Shown here piece by piece: positions 22,991 through 32,401 of a stretch of 47,523 nucleotides of DNA. The translations under genes were made by a program, and so were the position numbers. Under the pieces are notes generated by a model. It was given only the letters and a program-made list of their open reading frames with translations. It made no database searches and was not told the origin of the DNA. Numbering within the stretch: position 1 is the stretch's first letter; each line of letters begins with the position of its first letter. The DNA lies in the NCBI GenBank assembly GCA_016874755.1, contig VGTH01000043.1:1-47523 (forward strand), given 5' to 3'. Source of the stretch: Deltaproteobacteria bacterium. GTDB taxonomy: Bacteria > Desulfobacterota > Binatia > UBA9968.

Positions 22991-24484
22991 CTAACTGATA
23001 GCGATCCGATGGATCGCCACTTTTTGCCCGACGCCTTTCACTTGCACATGGTCGGCGGAGGCTCGATGCGCTGCGACCAAATCGGCGACGCCTGGGGCTT
23101 CCATCACCTCCTGGCTGATACACACTTCGTCGCCCTCAACCAACCCTTGCACGCGCGCGGCGATGTTTACGTCCTGTCCGAAATAATCGATCCGGTCATT
23201 GAGCGACACCGCGACCGACCGGCCCTTGTGGATGCCGACCTTCAGGATGAGCGGCCGTGAAACGGTCCGATTGAAGCGCACCAGTTCCTGGACCATCTCG
23301 ATGCCTGCGCCGACCGCGTCACGAGACCGTTCAAAAGCCGCGAGAATCGCGTCGCCGATCGTCTTAACGATGATGCCGGAGCGTGCGCTGACAACCTTGT
23401 TCAGGATCTCGAAGTGCTGGCGCACTAAAAAATAGGCGTTCAAATCGCCCACCGTATCGTAGAGCGAGGTCGAGCCCTTCAGATCGGTGAAGAGGTAGGT
23501 CATGTCGGCGACGGGCAAGCCTTCGCCTTCGTTAATGAGCTGCGTCTTGTACAGCTCGCGAAACGTCGGCGTGAGCAGCAGCCTCTTGCCGGACAAGAAC
23601 CGTTCGTATTCGACCCGATGCGGTTCGAAGGCCGGAGGATACTGAATCATCCAGAAACGGCCGAGCTCGTTCATCCGATTGGCGATTTCGATTCGATGTT
23701 TGCCGGGGTGGACGTCGGCGACCTGCCGGAACGAAAAACGCCCCTCGCCCAAGACTTTATCCCGCGGCTCCGTTGGCCGGTTCGGCACCAGGAATTTGCC
23801 GCCGTCGAGTTGGATCTGCGTCCGTTGCGGTTCGGCGGTTTGCCCCTCCACGAAGAAAACCAAGAGCAGGTTGTGGCTCAGATCGAGCACTTCGAATCGG
23901 CCAGCAGAAATATCAAAGTCGAAGGCACACTGCTGGTGCGCATCGATGTCGACGAATTTTCGCGACAAAGCCGCGACCAACTGCTCAGGGGTCATGCCGT
24001 GCGGCGGCTTGAAGCCCTTGGCGAAATGATAGCGCAGGTAATAGTCCTCGACGGACAGCGCTTTGGGGTGGTGAAAAATGTTGTATCGAATCTTTTCAGG
24101 AAGCGTGAAGGTCACCTGGATATAGTCGTCGAGCCCCACCTCATTGATCGCGTTGCAGAACTCGCACTGAAAGCGCGGATGGACCTTGTCCAGCTCGCGA
24201 AAGCTGCCAGCAATCTGGGGACAGTACGCGCACAGAAGCTGCCAATCCATCTCGAACAGACCGACTTTCGCCGCATGGATGAACAGCTCTATAGCGTCTG
24301 CTTCCGATAGGCCGGCCGTGCTGCCATAATGGATCGGGTTGACGCGAAACAGATCGTAATCGTCGGCCGTGCGAATGAAGTGCTCCAGCGCGGGCAGCAC
24401 AGGCGACGCCCAAGCTTTGGCCGCCGCTAACTCCGACAGCCGCTGCCGTAAGACTATTTCGTCGACGGGGGAAGGACTGGTCAT
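22991..24484 (-). CDS. class III adenylate/guanylate cyclase with DUF5939-like N-terminus
   Basis: A 497-residue protein from the ATG at 24484 (a TTG two codons upstream is possible). The C-terminal third is a class III cyclase domain: YLFTDLKGSTSLYD holds the first metal Asp, VKTIGDAILAAF the second, and GIHKGRSVAVS plus YFGQDVNIAARVQ complete the site. The large N-terminal part resembles DUF5939, with a Cys pair set LLCAYCPQ and FQCEFCNAINE that could bind zinc. No membrane helix is seen, so it should make cAMP or cGMP in the cytoplasm in response to an unknown signal. It ends 20 bases from the end of the convergent broken binding-protein gene. Confidence 0.85.
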   Translation of the reverse strand: MTSPSPVDEIVLRQRLSELAAAKAWASPVLPALEHFIRTADDYDLFRVNPIHYGSTAGLSEADAIELFIHAAKVGLFEMDWQLLCAYCPQIAGSFRELDKVHPRFQCEFCNAINEVGLDDYIQVTFTLPEKIRYNIFHHPKALSVEDYYLRYHFAKGFKPPHGMTPEQLVAALSRKFVDIDAHQQCAFDFDISAGRFEVLDLSHNLLLVFFVEGQTAEPQRTQIQLDGGKFLVPNRPTEPRDKVLGEGRFSFRQVADVHPGKHRIEIANRMNELGRFWMIQYPPAFEPHRVEYERFLSGKRLLLTPTFRELYKTQLINEGEGLPVADMTYLFTDLKGSTSLYDTVGDLNAYFLVRQHFEILNKVVSARSGIIVKTIGDAILAAFERSRDAVGAGIEMVQELVRFNRTVSRPLILKVGIHKGRSVAVSLNDRIDYFGQDVNIAARVQGLVEGDEVCISQEVMEAPGVADLVAAHRASADHVQVKGVGQKVAIHRIAIS

Positions 24485-24568
24485 GCGCAAGGCCTACCAC
24501 ACCGGGAAACCCGCAGCAAATGACGGAACCCGCACTAGGTCAAATCGAACGTGGCTGCATGGACAAAA

Positions 24569-25546
24569 TCACTGCGGCTTTTTGAGGCGCTCGATCTGCG
24601 CTTTGAACTTCTCACAGGGGTCTTCGTTGTCGACGCGCGGGGTAAACCAAAGATAATCGAAGGGCGCGCGGCCCGCGTCCTCGGGCAAAGCATACAGTCC
24701 TGGATCGACAGCACGCTCATCGACCTCGGTAAAAGCAATGCTGACAACCCGCTTATTCCCCGCCGCTGCCGCGAGATAGATGGGCACACCGTAGTCATTA
24801 CGCCCATGGCCTGATCCAGCGATCAACACAGCGCCGTCGGCAGTGGCGCCCTTGATCAGACTCCGCGCCATCTGCGCGTCTCTGGCGCGCTGCACTTCGA
24901 CCATCGCGTTGACGCTCGCCTCGGAGCCGTAGCCGCAATGGGAGTGGCGAATGTCCGCGGCCATTCTAGCTCGCAGCGGATCGGCTAGCGGCCGATCCAA
25001 CCCCAACTCACGTGTCAAAGACGCATCGAGGGCTTGCCCATCGCGGCTCATTTTCCGTGCGGTGCTATTCGACAGATTGGCCGCAATGATCGGCTGTCTT
25101 GCGCCAAGCGCCGCTTCGGCAATGGGTTGGTACATCGCCCAGTCCGGCCAGCCGCTCGTGTCCCAGTTCACTGCCGGTCCCAAACCGGCGGCATCTTTCG
25201 GTGCTCGCGCCAGATGACTCGCGATCGCGTCGGCGTCATCGGCGGTGTACATTTCAAACGCCACGGCAGGTCTTCGCCCAGCCCCAATCAGCGTCCGTAA
25301 TATATCAGCTTGCAAACGGTGATGATCGGGATTGTCGTGCTTCTCACCGAGCAGCACGAAATCGGCGCGTGCCAAGCGGGTATCGAGATCGCGGCGGTCG
25401 ATAAACTTCCCAGCCGCTACATCCCAGATACGACCGACAAGCACGTGGTCGCGGCCGAGCGGGGCTTGCCACGAGGAGGCCGAACATGCCGACAGAACGT
25501 TCAGCAGCCCTAACAGGGGAATCCAACCAACTGACGGCCTTCGCAT
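24569..25546 (-). CDS. ChaN-like lipoprotein (heme/iron-regulated family)
   Basis: A 325-residue protein. I use the ATG at 25546 (MRRPSVGWIPLLGLLNV), which gives a lipoprotein signal peptide with lipobox LSAC and Cys near residue 21. The mature part has the ChaN/DUF399 features: VLLGEKHDNPDHHRLQ, AVAFEMYTADDADAI and IAGSGHGRNDYGVPIYL, with the conserved Glu-x-His and His residues. Campylobacter ChaN binds heme as a dimer at the outer membrane; other members are uncharacterised, so heme handling is only an inference. The gene is divergent from an MFS transporter. Confidence 0.8.
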   Translation of the reverse strand: MRRPSVGWIPLLGLLNVLSACSASSWQAPLGRDHVLVGRIWDVAAGKFIDRRDLDTRLARADFVLLGEKHDNPDHHRLQADILRTLIGAGRRPAVAFEMYTADDADAIASHLARAPKDAAGLGPAVNWDTSGWPDWAMYQPIAEAALGARQPIIAANLSNSTARKMSRDGQALDASLTRELGLDRPLADPLRARMAADIRHSHCGYGSEASVNAMVEVQRARDAQMARSLIKGATADGAVLIAGSGHGRNDYGVPIYLAAAAGNKRVVSIAFTEVDERAVDPGLYALPEDAGRAPFDYLWFTPRVDNEDPCEKFKAQIERLKKPQ

Positions 25547-25666
25547 ACAAGCAGGATAACACGCGGGACGACGGGTTGCAGACCGCAACACTTCAAGTTA
25601 TCTCAGTGCAAGTCTTTGGAAACTATTTAGTGGGGCCCGCAACAAGCTGCGGGAAGTTTATAGGCC

Positions 25667-26923
25667 ATGGCAGCTCCCAACGAACAGCCGAAGCCCGATA
25701 GGCGCGCGGTCTACTCAGTCGATCAATTTCTCACGCTCTACGCACCGGCGTTCATCTTCGCCTTAGGCGCGAGCATTGCAACTCCAGTCATCCCGGTTTT
25801 CGCAAAATCCTTCGACACCGGCTTCGGCGTCGCGTCGCTGGTTATCGTCATACACGCGTTGGGCGGGCTTTTCGCCGCACTGCCCACCGGTTTTTTACTC
25901 GACAAATTTGGCCGGCGGCCGGTGCTATTCATCGGCCCTACGGTGATGGCGCTGTCCTCTATTCTCACCGCGGTCGCGAGTTCTTTCCCGGAGCTGCTCG
26001 TCTACCGTTTTATCGGCGGTTGGGCGATGGAGATGTGGCGCCAGGCGCGGCTTGCGGTCGTCGCCGATCGTAGCCGGCGCAGCCAACGCGGCCGGCAGCT
26101 GACCGGCATGGTAGGCGTCGAAGCCTCGGGCCGCCTTATCGGTCCGGCGGTTGGCGGTTTCTTAGCGGCGTGGAGCATTCGCACGCCGTTCGTCGTCCAC
26201 GGCATTTTGGCATTGCTGGCAATTGTCCCGAGCTTTTTTCTCGTCAAAGAAACCGCGCCTCTGGCCAATCGCCGTGGCGCACAGAATGACGACGCGCCGC
26301 TCAGCAACCGTGAGCTCTGGCGCATGATTCGCGACGGTGGCTTGGTCGGGTTTTTTCCCGCCCAGTTTTTCGCGTCGATGACCCGCGGTGTGCTTTGGGG
26401 CGGCACGCTGCTGCTCTACGCCACGTTTGCCTACGGCACCAGCGCGCAACTGCTAGGCGGGCTCGCCACAGCGGCCAGCGTTATCGGCATACCGGTCACG
26501 CTTTCTTGCGGCTACTTGATGGACCGCTTCGGCCGCAAGACCACGATGGTGCCTGGTTTTACCCTGATCGCGCTGGGCCTTTTGTTCCTCGCGTGCGGGG
26601 CCCAATGGCACTGGAGCCTCGTCAGTTTCATCGCCGGTTTCTTCTGGGTCCACGGTGGCCACAGTGTGACCTCGGGCAGCATGCAGGTGATCGGCTCCGA
26701 CATGGCGCCGGCCAACGCCCGCGGCCGCTTCTTTGGCATTTGGCGGCTGGTCGGCGAGATCGGCGCCCTGGTCAGCCCGCTGTTGTTCGCCTTCGTCGCC
26801 GAACACTTTGCCTACAGCGCCGCTTTCGCGCTCTTTGCCCTCTGCTCTTTCGCCACCGCCCTGCTGCTCGCCTTTTCAGTCAAAGAGACGCGCCATTCGG
26901 GACGGCGCAGTGAAGATAGCTGA
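25667..26923 (+). CDS. MFS transporter (12-helix)
   Basis: A 418-residue membrane transporter. The first half opens with FLTLYAPAFIFALGASIATPVIP and has motif A GFLLDKFGRRPVLF (about residue 80); the second half repeats it as GYLMDRFGRKTTMV (about residue 285). It ends with a short basic tail. The general form matches drug-proton antiporters or sugar/aromatic-acid MFS proteins, and the substrate cannot be assigned. ATG at 25667; a small hairpin (CCCGCA/TGCGGG) lies in the leader at about 25637-25654. Confidence 0.82.
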   Translation: MAAPNEQPKPDRRAVYSVDQFLTLYAPAFIFALGASIATPVIPVFAKSFDTGFGVASLVIVIHALGGLFAALPTGFLLDKFGRRPVLFIGPTVMALSSILTAVASSFPELLVYRFIGGWAMEMWRQARLAVVADRSRRSQRGRQLTGMVGVEASGRLIGPAVGGFLAAWSIRTPFVVHGILALLAIVPSFFLVKETAPLANRRGAQNDDAPLSNRELWRMIRDGGLVGFFPAQFFASMTRGVLWGGTLLLYATFAYGTSAQLLGGLATAASVIGIPVTLSCGYLMDRFGRKTTMVPGFTLIALGLLFLACGAQWHWSLVSFIAGFFWVHGGHSVTSGSMQVIGSDMAPANARGRFFGIWRLVGEIGALVSPLLFAFVAEHFAYSAAFALFALCSFATALLLAFSVKETRHSGRRSEDS

Positions 26924-27055
26924 CAAGCTCGTTACCAACGCCGCAACAGCAACCTTGGCATTCTTCGGAGCGCCTACGCATTTTGGCGAATAACCAGGGG
27001 ATAGAGAAAATAGAGAGCATTTGGCTGATTGTATGTTAAGATCGACGCTCGCAGC

Positions 27056-27922
27056 ATGAACGCGCGCCTTACATACCCAGCTGTTCCTGGCTCGCAGCTC
27101 CAAGCGGCGCCGCTTTGGCCAAGAGTTCTCTTGGTCGAAGACGTTGCGATTAGCCAGGTGTTGGCCGCCGAAACCCTCAAGGCGTTGGCGTGCGCGGTGG
27201 TTATCGTCGGCGACGGCGAGGCTGCGGTCGAGCGCGTGGCTCGGGAAAAATTCGATTTGATTCTCATGGATTGTGAGCTGCCAGGCATAGACGGTCTGGA
27301 AGCGGCGCAACTGATTCGCTGTGAGTTGCTTGCCGCCGGTTCAGCAAGCCCACCCATCATCGCTTTTACAGGCAATGACGAGCATGATTATCGACAGGGG
27401 TGTTTGTTGGCGGGGATGAGTGGCTTTCTCAATAAGCCGCTGAATCTGAGCGGGCTCAGCGAGATATTGCGGCACCATCTTCCAGGCTATGACTTACCCG
27501 ATTCTCTACCTACAGCGGCCTTTCCGACGCAGCAGTCACTCGACGGCGCGCCGTTGACGTCGGAGCCGGTCATCGATCGCAAGGCTCTCGATGCCATCCG
27601 TGCCTTGCAGCGGCCGGATGCGCCGAATCTTGTTGCCCAAGTTATCAATAAGTTTTTCCTTCATGCGTCTAAGTTATTACATGACCTTGAACGAGCCCTA
27701 CGGGACGGCGACGCGGCGGCTGTGAGAGACGCGGCACACGGCCTAAAGTCAAGCGCTGCCACAGTTGGTGCCATCGCCCTAGCGGCGCAGTCCCGGCGAA
27801 TGGAGGCTGTGGCGCGACAGAACGATTTCGTGGCCGCAGGGCAATCTTTGGCTCAGCTGCTGATCGAGCACGACAAAGCCTTCAAAGCGTTAAACCGGGA
27901 ATCCAACGAGCTTGAACGATGA
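27056..27922 (+). CDS. response regulator receiver fused to HPt domain
   Basis: A 288-residue cytoplasmic phosphorelay protein. Residues about 22-142 form a receiver: acidic pocket VEDVAISQ, phospho-acceptor Asp72 in FDLILMDCELPGIDGLEA, and Lys in FLNKPL. Residues about 175-280 form an HPt domain with His228 in DAAHGLKSSAATVGA. It lacks a DNA-binding or enzymatic output, so it should relay phosphate between a hybrid kinase and another regulator. The ATG at 27056 is preferred over a TTG at 27029; no strong ribosome site. Its stop overlaps the start of the next gene (ATGA), so the two are translationally coupled. Confidence 0.85.
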   Translation: MNARLTYPAVPGSQLQAAPLWPRVLLVEDVAISQVLAAETLKALACAVVIVGDGEAAVERVAREKFDLILMDCELPGIDGLEAAQLIRCELLAAGSASPPIIAFTGNDEHDYRQGCLLAGMSGFLNKPLNLSGLSEILRHHLPGYDLPDSLPTAAFPTQQSLDGAPLTSEPVIDRKALDAIRALQRPDAPNLVAQVINKFFLHASKLLHDLERALRDGDAAAVRDAAHGLKSSAATVGAIALAAQSRRMEAVARQNDFVAAGQSLAQLLIEHDKAFKALNRESNELER

Positions 27923-29046
27923 GTAAGCCGTCGAAGGAGGAAAACCAGCCGCTGGTGCTCATCGCCGACGACGATCCGGCAATGTGCCTGCTGATGACCG
28001 AATCGTTGGAACGGGCCGGTTTTCGCACCGTCGAGGCGCACGACGGCAATGAGGCGTTGGCCGCGTTTCAGCGCCAGCAACCCGACGTGGTTGTCCTCGA
28101 CGTCAAAATGCCGCAGCAGGACGGCTTTGCCGCCTGTGCCGCAATTCGCCAAAAACCTCGCGGCGAACATGTCCCGATCTTGATGGTTACCGGGCTGGAC
28201 GATATCGATTCGATCAACCGCGCTTTCCAAGTGGGCGCCACCGACTTTGTTTCCAAGCCGATTAACTGGACGGTCCTGAGTCATCATGTGCGTTATCTTT
28301 ACCGCGCCGGACGCGCCATGATCGAGCTGCGTCAAAGCCAAACCGATCTCAAACATCAAGCTGAACAGTTGGCACGCTCCAATCGCGATTTAGAACAGTT
28401 TGCATACGTGGCCTCGCACGATCTCCAAGAGCCGCTGCGCATGGTGTCGAGCTACGCAAAGATGCTGGCGAAACGCTACGACGGCAAGCTGGATAGCACC
28501 GCCGATGACTATATTGGCTTTGTTCTCGATGGCGCCGAGCGCATGCGCCAACTGATCCAGGATCTGTTGAAGTACAGCCGGGCCGGCACGAGCCCAGCGC
28601 CGCTGGGCCCGGTCAATGTGGCGACGGCGTTGAGCCAGACCTTGGAGGATCTCGACGTCGCTATTCAGAGCAGTCGCGCCACGGTCACTCACGACGAGCT
28701 GCCCATCGTGATGGCCAACGAAACCCAGATGAAACAGCTCCTGCAAAACTCGATCGGCAATGCCATAAAGTTTCACGGCGACAAGGCGCCGCAAATACAC
28801 GTGTCAGCGGAACGCAAAGGATGCGAATGGCGATTTGCCGTGCGCGACAACGGTATCGGCGTCCCCGCCGAGTTTGCCGAGCGCATATTCGTCATGTTCC
28901 AACGCCTACATTCACGCGAGACCTACCCCGGCACCGGCATCGGGCTCTCGATCTGCAAGAAGATCGTCGATCACATGAACGGACGCATATGGGTGGAGCC
29001 CAACCCGGAGGGCGGCAGCTCGTTCTTTTTTACCATTCCGGCGTAA
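27919..29046 (+). CDS. receiver-histidine kinase protein (REC-HisKA-HATPase)
   Basis: A 375-residue soluble kinase. The N-terminal receiver (residues 12-130) has DDD at 17-19 and the acceptor Asp61 in VVVLDVKMPQQDGF. A coiled-coil linker (about 135-160) leads to a HisKA domain with His167 in VASHDLQEPLRMVS, then a HATPase with N-box NSIGNAIKFHGD, G1 RDNGIGVP and G2 GTGIGLSICKKIVDHM. The 'EPLR' type is common in phytochrome-like and PAS kinases, but no sensor domain is present, so its own receiver is probably the input. It overlaps the REC-HPt gene by four bases and converges with the PhnD-kinase pair. Confidence 0.88.
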   Translation: MSKPSKEENQPLVLIADDDPAMCLLMTESLERAGFRTVEAHDGNEALAAFQRQQPDVVVLDVKMPQQDGFAACAAIRQKPRGEHVPILMVTGLDDIDSINRAFQVGATDFVSKPINWTVLSHHVRYLYRAGRAMIELRQSQTDLKHQAEQLARSNRDLEQFAYVASHDLQEPLRMVSSYAKMLAKRYDGKLDSTADDYIGFVLDGAERMRQLIQDLLKYSRAGTSPAPLGPVNVATALSQTLEDLDVAIQSSRATVTHDELPIVMANETQMKQLLQNSIGNAIKFHGDKAPQIHVSAERKGCEWRFAVRDNGIGVPAEFAERIFVMFQRLHSRETYPGTGIGLSICKKIVDHMNGRIWVEPNPEGGSSFFFTIPA

Positions 29047-29078
29047 GCTTAGACCGGCAAAAAGTTCAGTATAGCCCG

Positions 29079-31418
29079 TCACAGTTCGTCGCGCTGCGCG
29101 CTGGAGGGCGGCGGCGGGTTGTCGGCGGCTTGATGCAATAACCGTAGCGAGGTTTCGATCATCGGCTGGTTCGCGTCGAGAAGGCTGGCGATTTCTTGTT
29201 GCCGGCCGGCTTTGGCCAGCTGCTGCAGTTCCGCATAACAGCGGCCGAGGGCTTGCGCGCCGAGGCCGAGGCTCGCGCCTTTGAGCGAATGGGCGGCGCG
29301 CGCCAGCGCGTCATCGACACCTGCCGCTTTTGACGCCCGCAACTGTGCGGCGAATGCTTCGACGCTGGCTGTTAATTCGCGCACCAGCTCTGGCAACGAA
29401 CCGAAGGCGCCGGAGGAGCGCAGCATCGCTGAGACCTCTGCAAAGTGCTGCCAATCGATCAGGTCACCGCCGACGAGCTCCGCCGGCTTGTTGCTAGCGC
29501 CGCTGCCCTCGCTCCCATCGCCGCGCGCCGCGCCGGCGTCGCCGAGCGCGGTACGCAGCTGCGCCAAAGTAAGCGGTTTGCTGAGCAAACCGTTCATGCC
29601 GGCGGCGAGGTAAGTCTGCCGATCGGCCGGCAGCACATTGGCGCTAACCGCAATGATAAAGGGCGAAATCGGGTTGCCTCCCGACGCGCGAATGCGCCGC
29701 GTTGCCGCTAAACCGTCCATCTCCGGCATCTGAACGTCCATCAAAATCACGTCGTAAGCGTTTGCATTTAGGCGGTCGAGCACTTCGCGACCATTGCCGG
29801 CAAAATCCGCTCGCACACCCAGCTGGTCAAGCATTAACGAGAGCAAGCGCAGGTTGATCGCGTTGTCTTCAGCCACTAGAACACGAAGGTGGTCCAAGCG
29901 CTTGCGCTCGGAGCCCTTGATGGCCACCGGCGCCACCGCCAACGCTTGCGGCGTTGCGTTTGCGACACGAAGGGTGAAGCGAAACGTCGACCCCTTGCCC
30001 GGCGTGCTCTCCACGCCGATCGCTCCGCCCATCAGCTCCACCAGGCGCTTGCTAATGGCTAACCCAAGGCCAGTGCCGCCGTAGCGCCGTGCCGTGCTGG
30101 CGTCGACTTGATGAAACGGTTGAAACAGTTCACGCTGCGCAGCTTCGTCGATGCCGATGCCGGTATCGCGCACGGCGAATTCCAAAACCTCGCTATCGTG
30201 CACCGCGCGCGCAACCTGGACAAAGACTTCGCCGCGTTCGGTAAACTTGATCGCGTTGCCCACCAGATTGATGAGCACCTGCCGCAAGCGAGTCGCGTCG
30301 CCGACGATCGCTTGCGCTACCTCCGCCGCTATTCCGTAACGCAGCTCGACCTGCTTTTCCCTTGCGGAGGCGCCGACGATGCGAAACGCCGACCCGATGC
30401 AGTCAGCCAAATTGAAGGGGGCCAGCTCCAACACCATGTTGCCAGACTCGATCTTTGAGAAATCCAGAATATCGTTGATCACCGTCAACAAGCCGCTACC
30501 GCACAAACGAATGGTATCGACGTACTCCGACTGGTCAGTGCTTAGCGAGGTGCGCGAAAGCAGATCGCTCATGCCGATAACGCCATTTATTGGCGTGCGG
30601 ATCTCATGGCTCATGTTGGCGAGGAAACTGGACTTGGCCTGGTTCGCGACGACCAATTCCGCCTCCCGCTGTTCGGCTTCGGCGCGATAACGGCGCTGCA
30701 GCGCTTCGCTGGCGGTGAGCTCGCCCATACGGCGCTCCACCTCCGCCGCCATGCGGCGAAAGTCCTCCGTCAGCGCGCCGACTTCATCCTGTCCGGCGGG
30801 AGCAAGGTCAATGTTGTAATTGCCGGCGTTGATCTGCCGGCTCGCTGCCGCCAGCTTGGCCAACGGCCGGGTCAAGAAAAACGCCACCGCCGCCAACAGC
30901 AGCGAAAACAAGAACAGGCAACCGACCCCGACAATCAGGGCGCGCTGCAACAGCTGGTCGCGCGCTTCGTCGATCACCGTGGCGTCAAGCCCAAATTTGA
31001 GTTGACCCAGGGGCTGGCCCGCTAGCTGAAGCGGCATGTCGAAGTCGAACCGCTTGCTGCCATTGACGCCAACGGAGGGCTGCGCCATTGCCACATTGGG
31101 CAAACCTTCCGAAGGCTGCCAGCCCTCGTAGGCGATGAAGCGCTGCGCGGTGTCGCACACGATCAGATAGGCGAAACCCTGCGCCGAGCGCGCCTCGCGC
31201 AGAATCGCCTGGACCGTGGCATAGTCGCGCTGTGCCATTGGCCCCGATAGGGCGGCGTTAAACATCGGCTGATCTTGTCTGACCCGTTCTTGGAACCGCT
31301 TGAGGACATAATCGTCGATCAACCGGACCGTGTTCCAGGTGAGCAGAGCGATTGCGGCGACAAGCACCAAGACACCCGACAAGACCAGCTTTGCGCGAAA
31401 GCTGAGTCGGTGCCACAT
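29079..31418 (-). CDS. hybrid sensor histidine kinase (TM-HAMP-HisKA-HATPase-REC-HPt)
   Basis: A 779-residue BarA-like tripartite sensor. Helix 1 (about residues 9-30), a periplasmic segment of about 125 residues, helix 2 (about 160-183), HAMP (184-235), HisKA with His271 in [16 protein letters not shown], HATPase with [16 protein letters not shown] and [11 protein letters not shown], a receiver with Asp561 in [13 protein letters not shown], and an HPt with His710 in [13 protein letters not shown]. It autophosphorylates at the membrane and relays phosphate internally. It starts 12 bases after the stop of a PhnD-like binding protein, which is therefore a likely periplasmic sensing partner. No cognate output regulator is visible. 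Confidence 0.92.
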   Translation of the reverse strand: MWHRLSFRAKLVLSGVLVLVAAIALLTWNTVRLIDDYVLKRFQERVRQDQPMFNAALSGPMAQRDYATVQAILREARSAQGFAYLIVCDTAQRFIAYEGWQPSEGLPNVAMAQPSVGVNGSKRFDFDMPLQLAGQPLGQLKFGLDATVIDEARDQLLQRALIVGVGCLFLFSLLLAAVAFFLTRPLAKLAAASRQINAGNYNIDLAPAGQDEVGALTEDFRRMAAEVERRMGELTASEALQRRYRAEAEQREAELVVANQAKSSFLANMSHEIRTPINGVIGMSDLLSRTSLSTDQSEYVDTIRLCGSGLLTVINDILDFSKIESGNMVLELAPFNLADCIGSAFRIVGASAREKQVELRYGIAAEVAQAIVGDATRLRQVLINLVGNAIKFTERGEVFVQVARAVHDSEVLEFAVRDTGIGIDEAAQRELFQPFHQVDASTARRYGGTGLGLAISKRLVELMGGAIGVESTPGKGSTFRFTLRVANATPQALAVAPVAIKGSERKRLDHLRVLVAEDNAINLRLLSLMLDQLGVRADFAGNGREVLDRLNANAYDVILMDVQMPEMDGLAATRRIRASGGNPISPFIIAVSANVLPADRQTYLAAGMNGLLSKPLTLAQLRTALGDAGAARGDGSEGSGASNKPAELVGGDLIDWQHFAEVSAMLRSSGAFGSLPELVRELTASVEAFAAQLRASKAAGVDDALARAAHSLKGASLGLGAQALGRCYAELQQLAKAGRQQEIASLLDANQPMIETSLRLLHQAADNPPPPSSAQRDEL

Positions 31419-31430
31419 AAAATGAAAGAA

Positions 31431-32282
31431 CTATTTTGGGGCTGGCGCCAAACCGGCGCGCGTCGCCGCGACGAACGGATCGAGGGACTCCAATTCCGCG
31501 CGGGTCACTTCACGAATGTTGGCGAATCCCGAAAGCGCAAAAAATTTCTTGCCCTCACTGTCCTGCGGCAGCTTGAGCACCAGGGTTTGAATCCGGCGTT
31601 TTTCGGCGCTGTCGAGCTTCGGATTGAGCATCACGAGAAAGCCCGGCACTTTGGCGATCTCGGTAACGACCTTGAGCGACTTGCGGATGTCTTCGCCGAT
31701 TTGGCGAAATTCGCCCAGGCTCATCATCGCCATCGGCGCCTCTCCTGAACGGATCATCGAACCTAAACTGTCATCGTTGTTGGCGCGCAGCATCTTGAAA
31801 TCGCGCCCATCCTGCAAGCCCTGTTCGCGCAGCCATTGCAGGCCGCGTAAAACCACCAGCGACTGCGGATTGGCCACGGCCAAGGTTTTGCCACGCAATT
31901 GCTCCACTGAAGAGTTGCTGTTGTCGCTGCCGGCAATCAGCAATGCTGGGATGGCTGGTTCGTAAATCGCGATGGGTTCCCACTTCCCGTCCAACTGAGC
32001 GACTCGACCGAGATTGGCGGCGGTGACAATCATGTGATAATCGCCGCGCAGCGTCGCTTCGCCGAAAGCGCGCAGATCGGCGGCAGTGACAATCTCGACG
32101 CTGCGCTTCAACTCGCGCTCGAAATAGCTGCGCACCGGTTGGTAGTTTGCGAGAATCACCCGGGCGCTGACGTTGGGGAGCACCCCCAAAAGAAACGGCG
32201 TTTCCTGCGCCGCCACTCGGCCCGCGCCCAGCGTTAGGATCATGACGGCGAACACAATCCAATTGATCGCGAGCTTCCTCAT
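31431..32282 (-). CDS. PhnD-like periplasmic phosphate/phosphonate-type binding protein
   Basis: A 283-residue secreted binding protein. The signal peptide (MRKLAINWIVFAVMILTLGA) is cleaved near VAAQ. The mature part begins TPFLLGVLPNVSARVILANY and matches the PhnD pattern: YFERELKRSVEIVTAADLRAF, then the domain-2 segment LRGKTLAVANPQSLVVLRGL. In PhnD the pattern S-x-x-S-G is conserved; here the equivalent region reads NDDSLGSMIRSGEAPMAMM. AAGGGGA precedes the ATG. No phosphonate permease lies nearby. Tight linkage to the hybrid kinase suggests it is a receptor subunit for signalling and not for uptake. Confidence 0.82.
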   Translation of the reverse strand: MRKLAINWIVFAVMILTLGAGRVAAQETPFLLGVLPNVSARVILANYQPVRSYFERELKRSVEIVTAADLRAFGEATLRGDYHMIVTAANLGRVAQLDGKWEPIAIYEPAIPALLIAGSDNSNSSVEQLRGKTLAVANPQSLVVLRGLQWLREQGLQDGRDFKMLRANNDDSLGSMIRSGEAPMAMMSLGEFRQIGEDIRKSLKVVTEIAKVPGFLVMLNPKLDSAEKRRIQTLVLKLPQDSEGKKFFALSGFANIREVTRAELESLDPFVAATRAGLAPAPK

Positions 32283-32401
32283 GAATCGTCCCCTTTCCGG
32301 CTGCCATTATCGCGCACTCCTTAGGGCCTGGCAATGTTTTCAGCTCTTGCTTCTCGATCGGGTCTGGGCGATGACAGGAAACACGAAGGGAGAAACAACC
32401 C

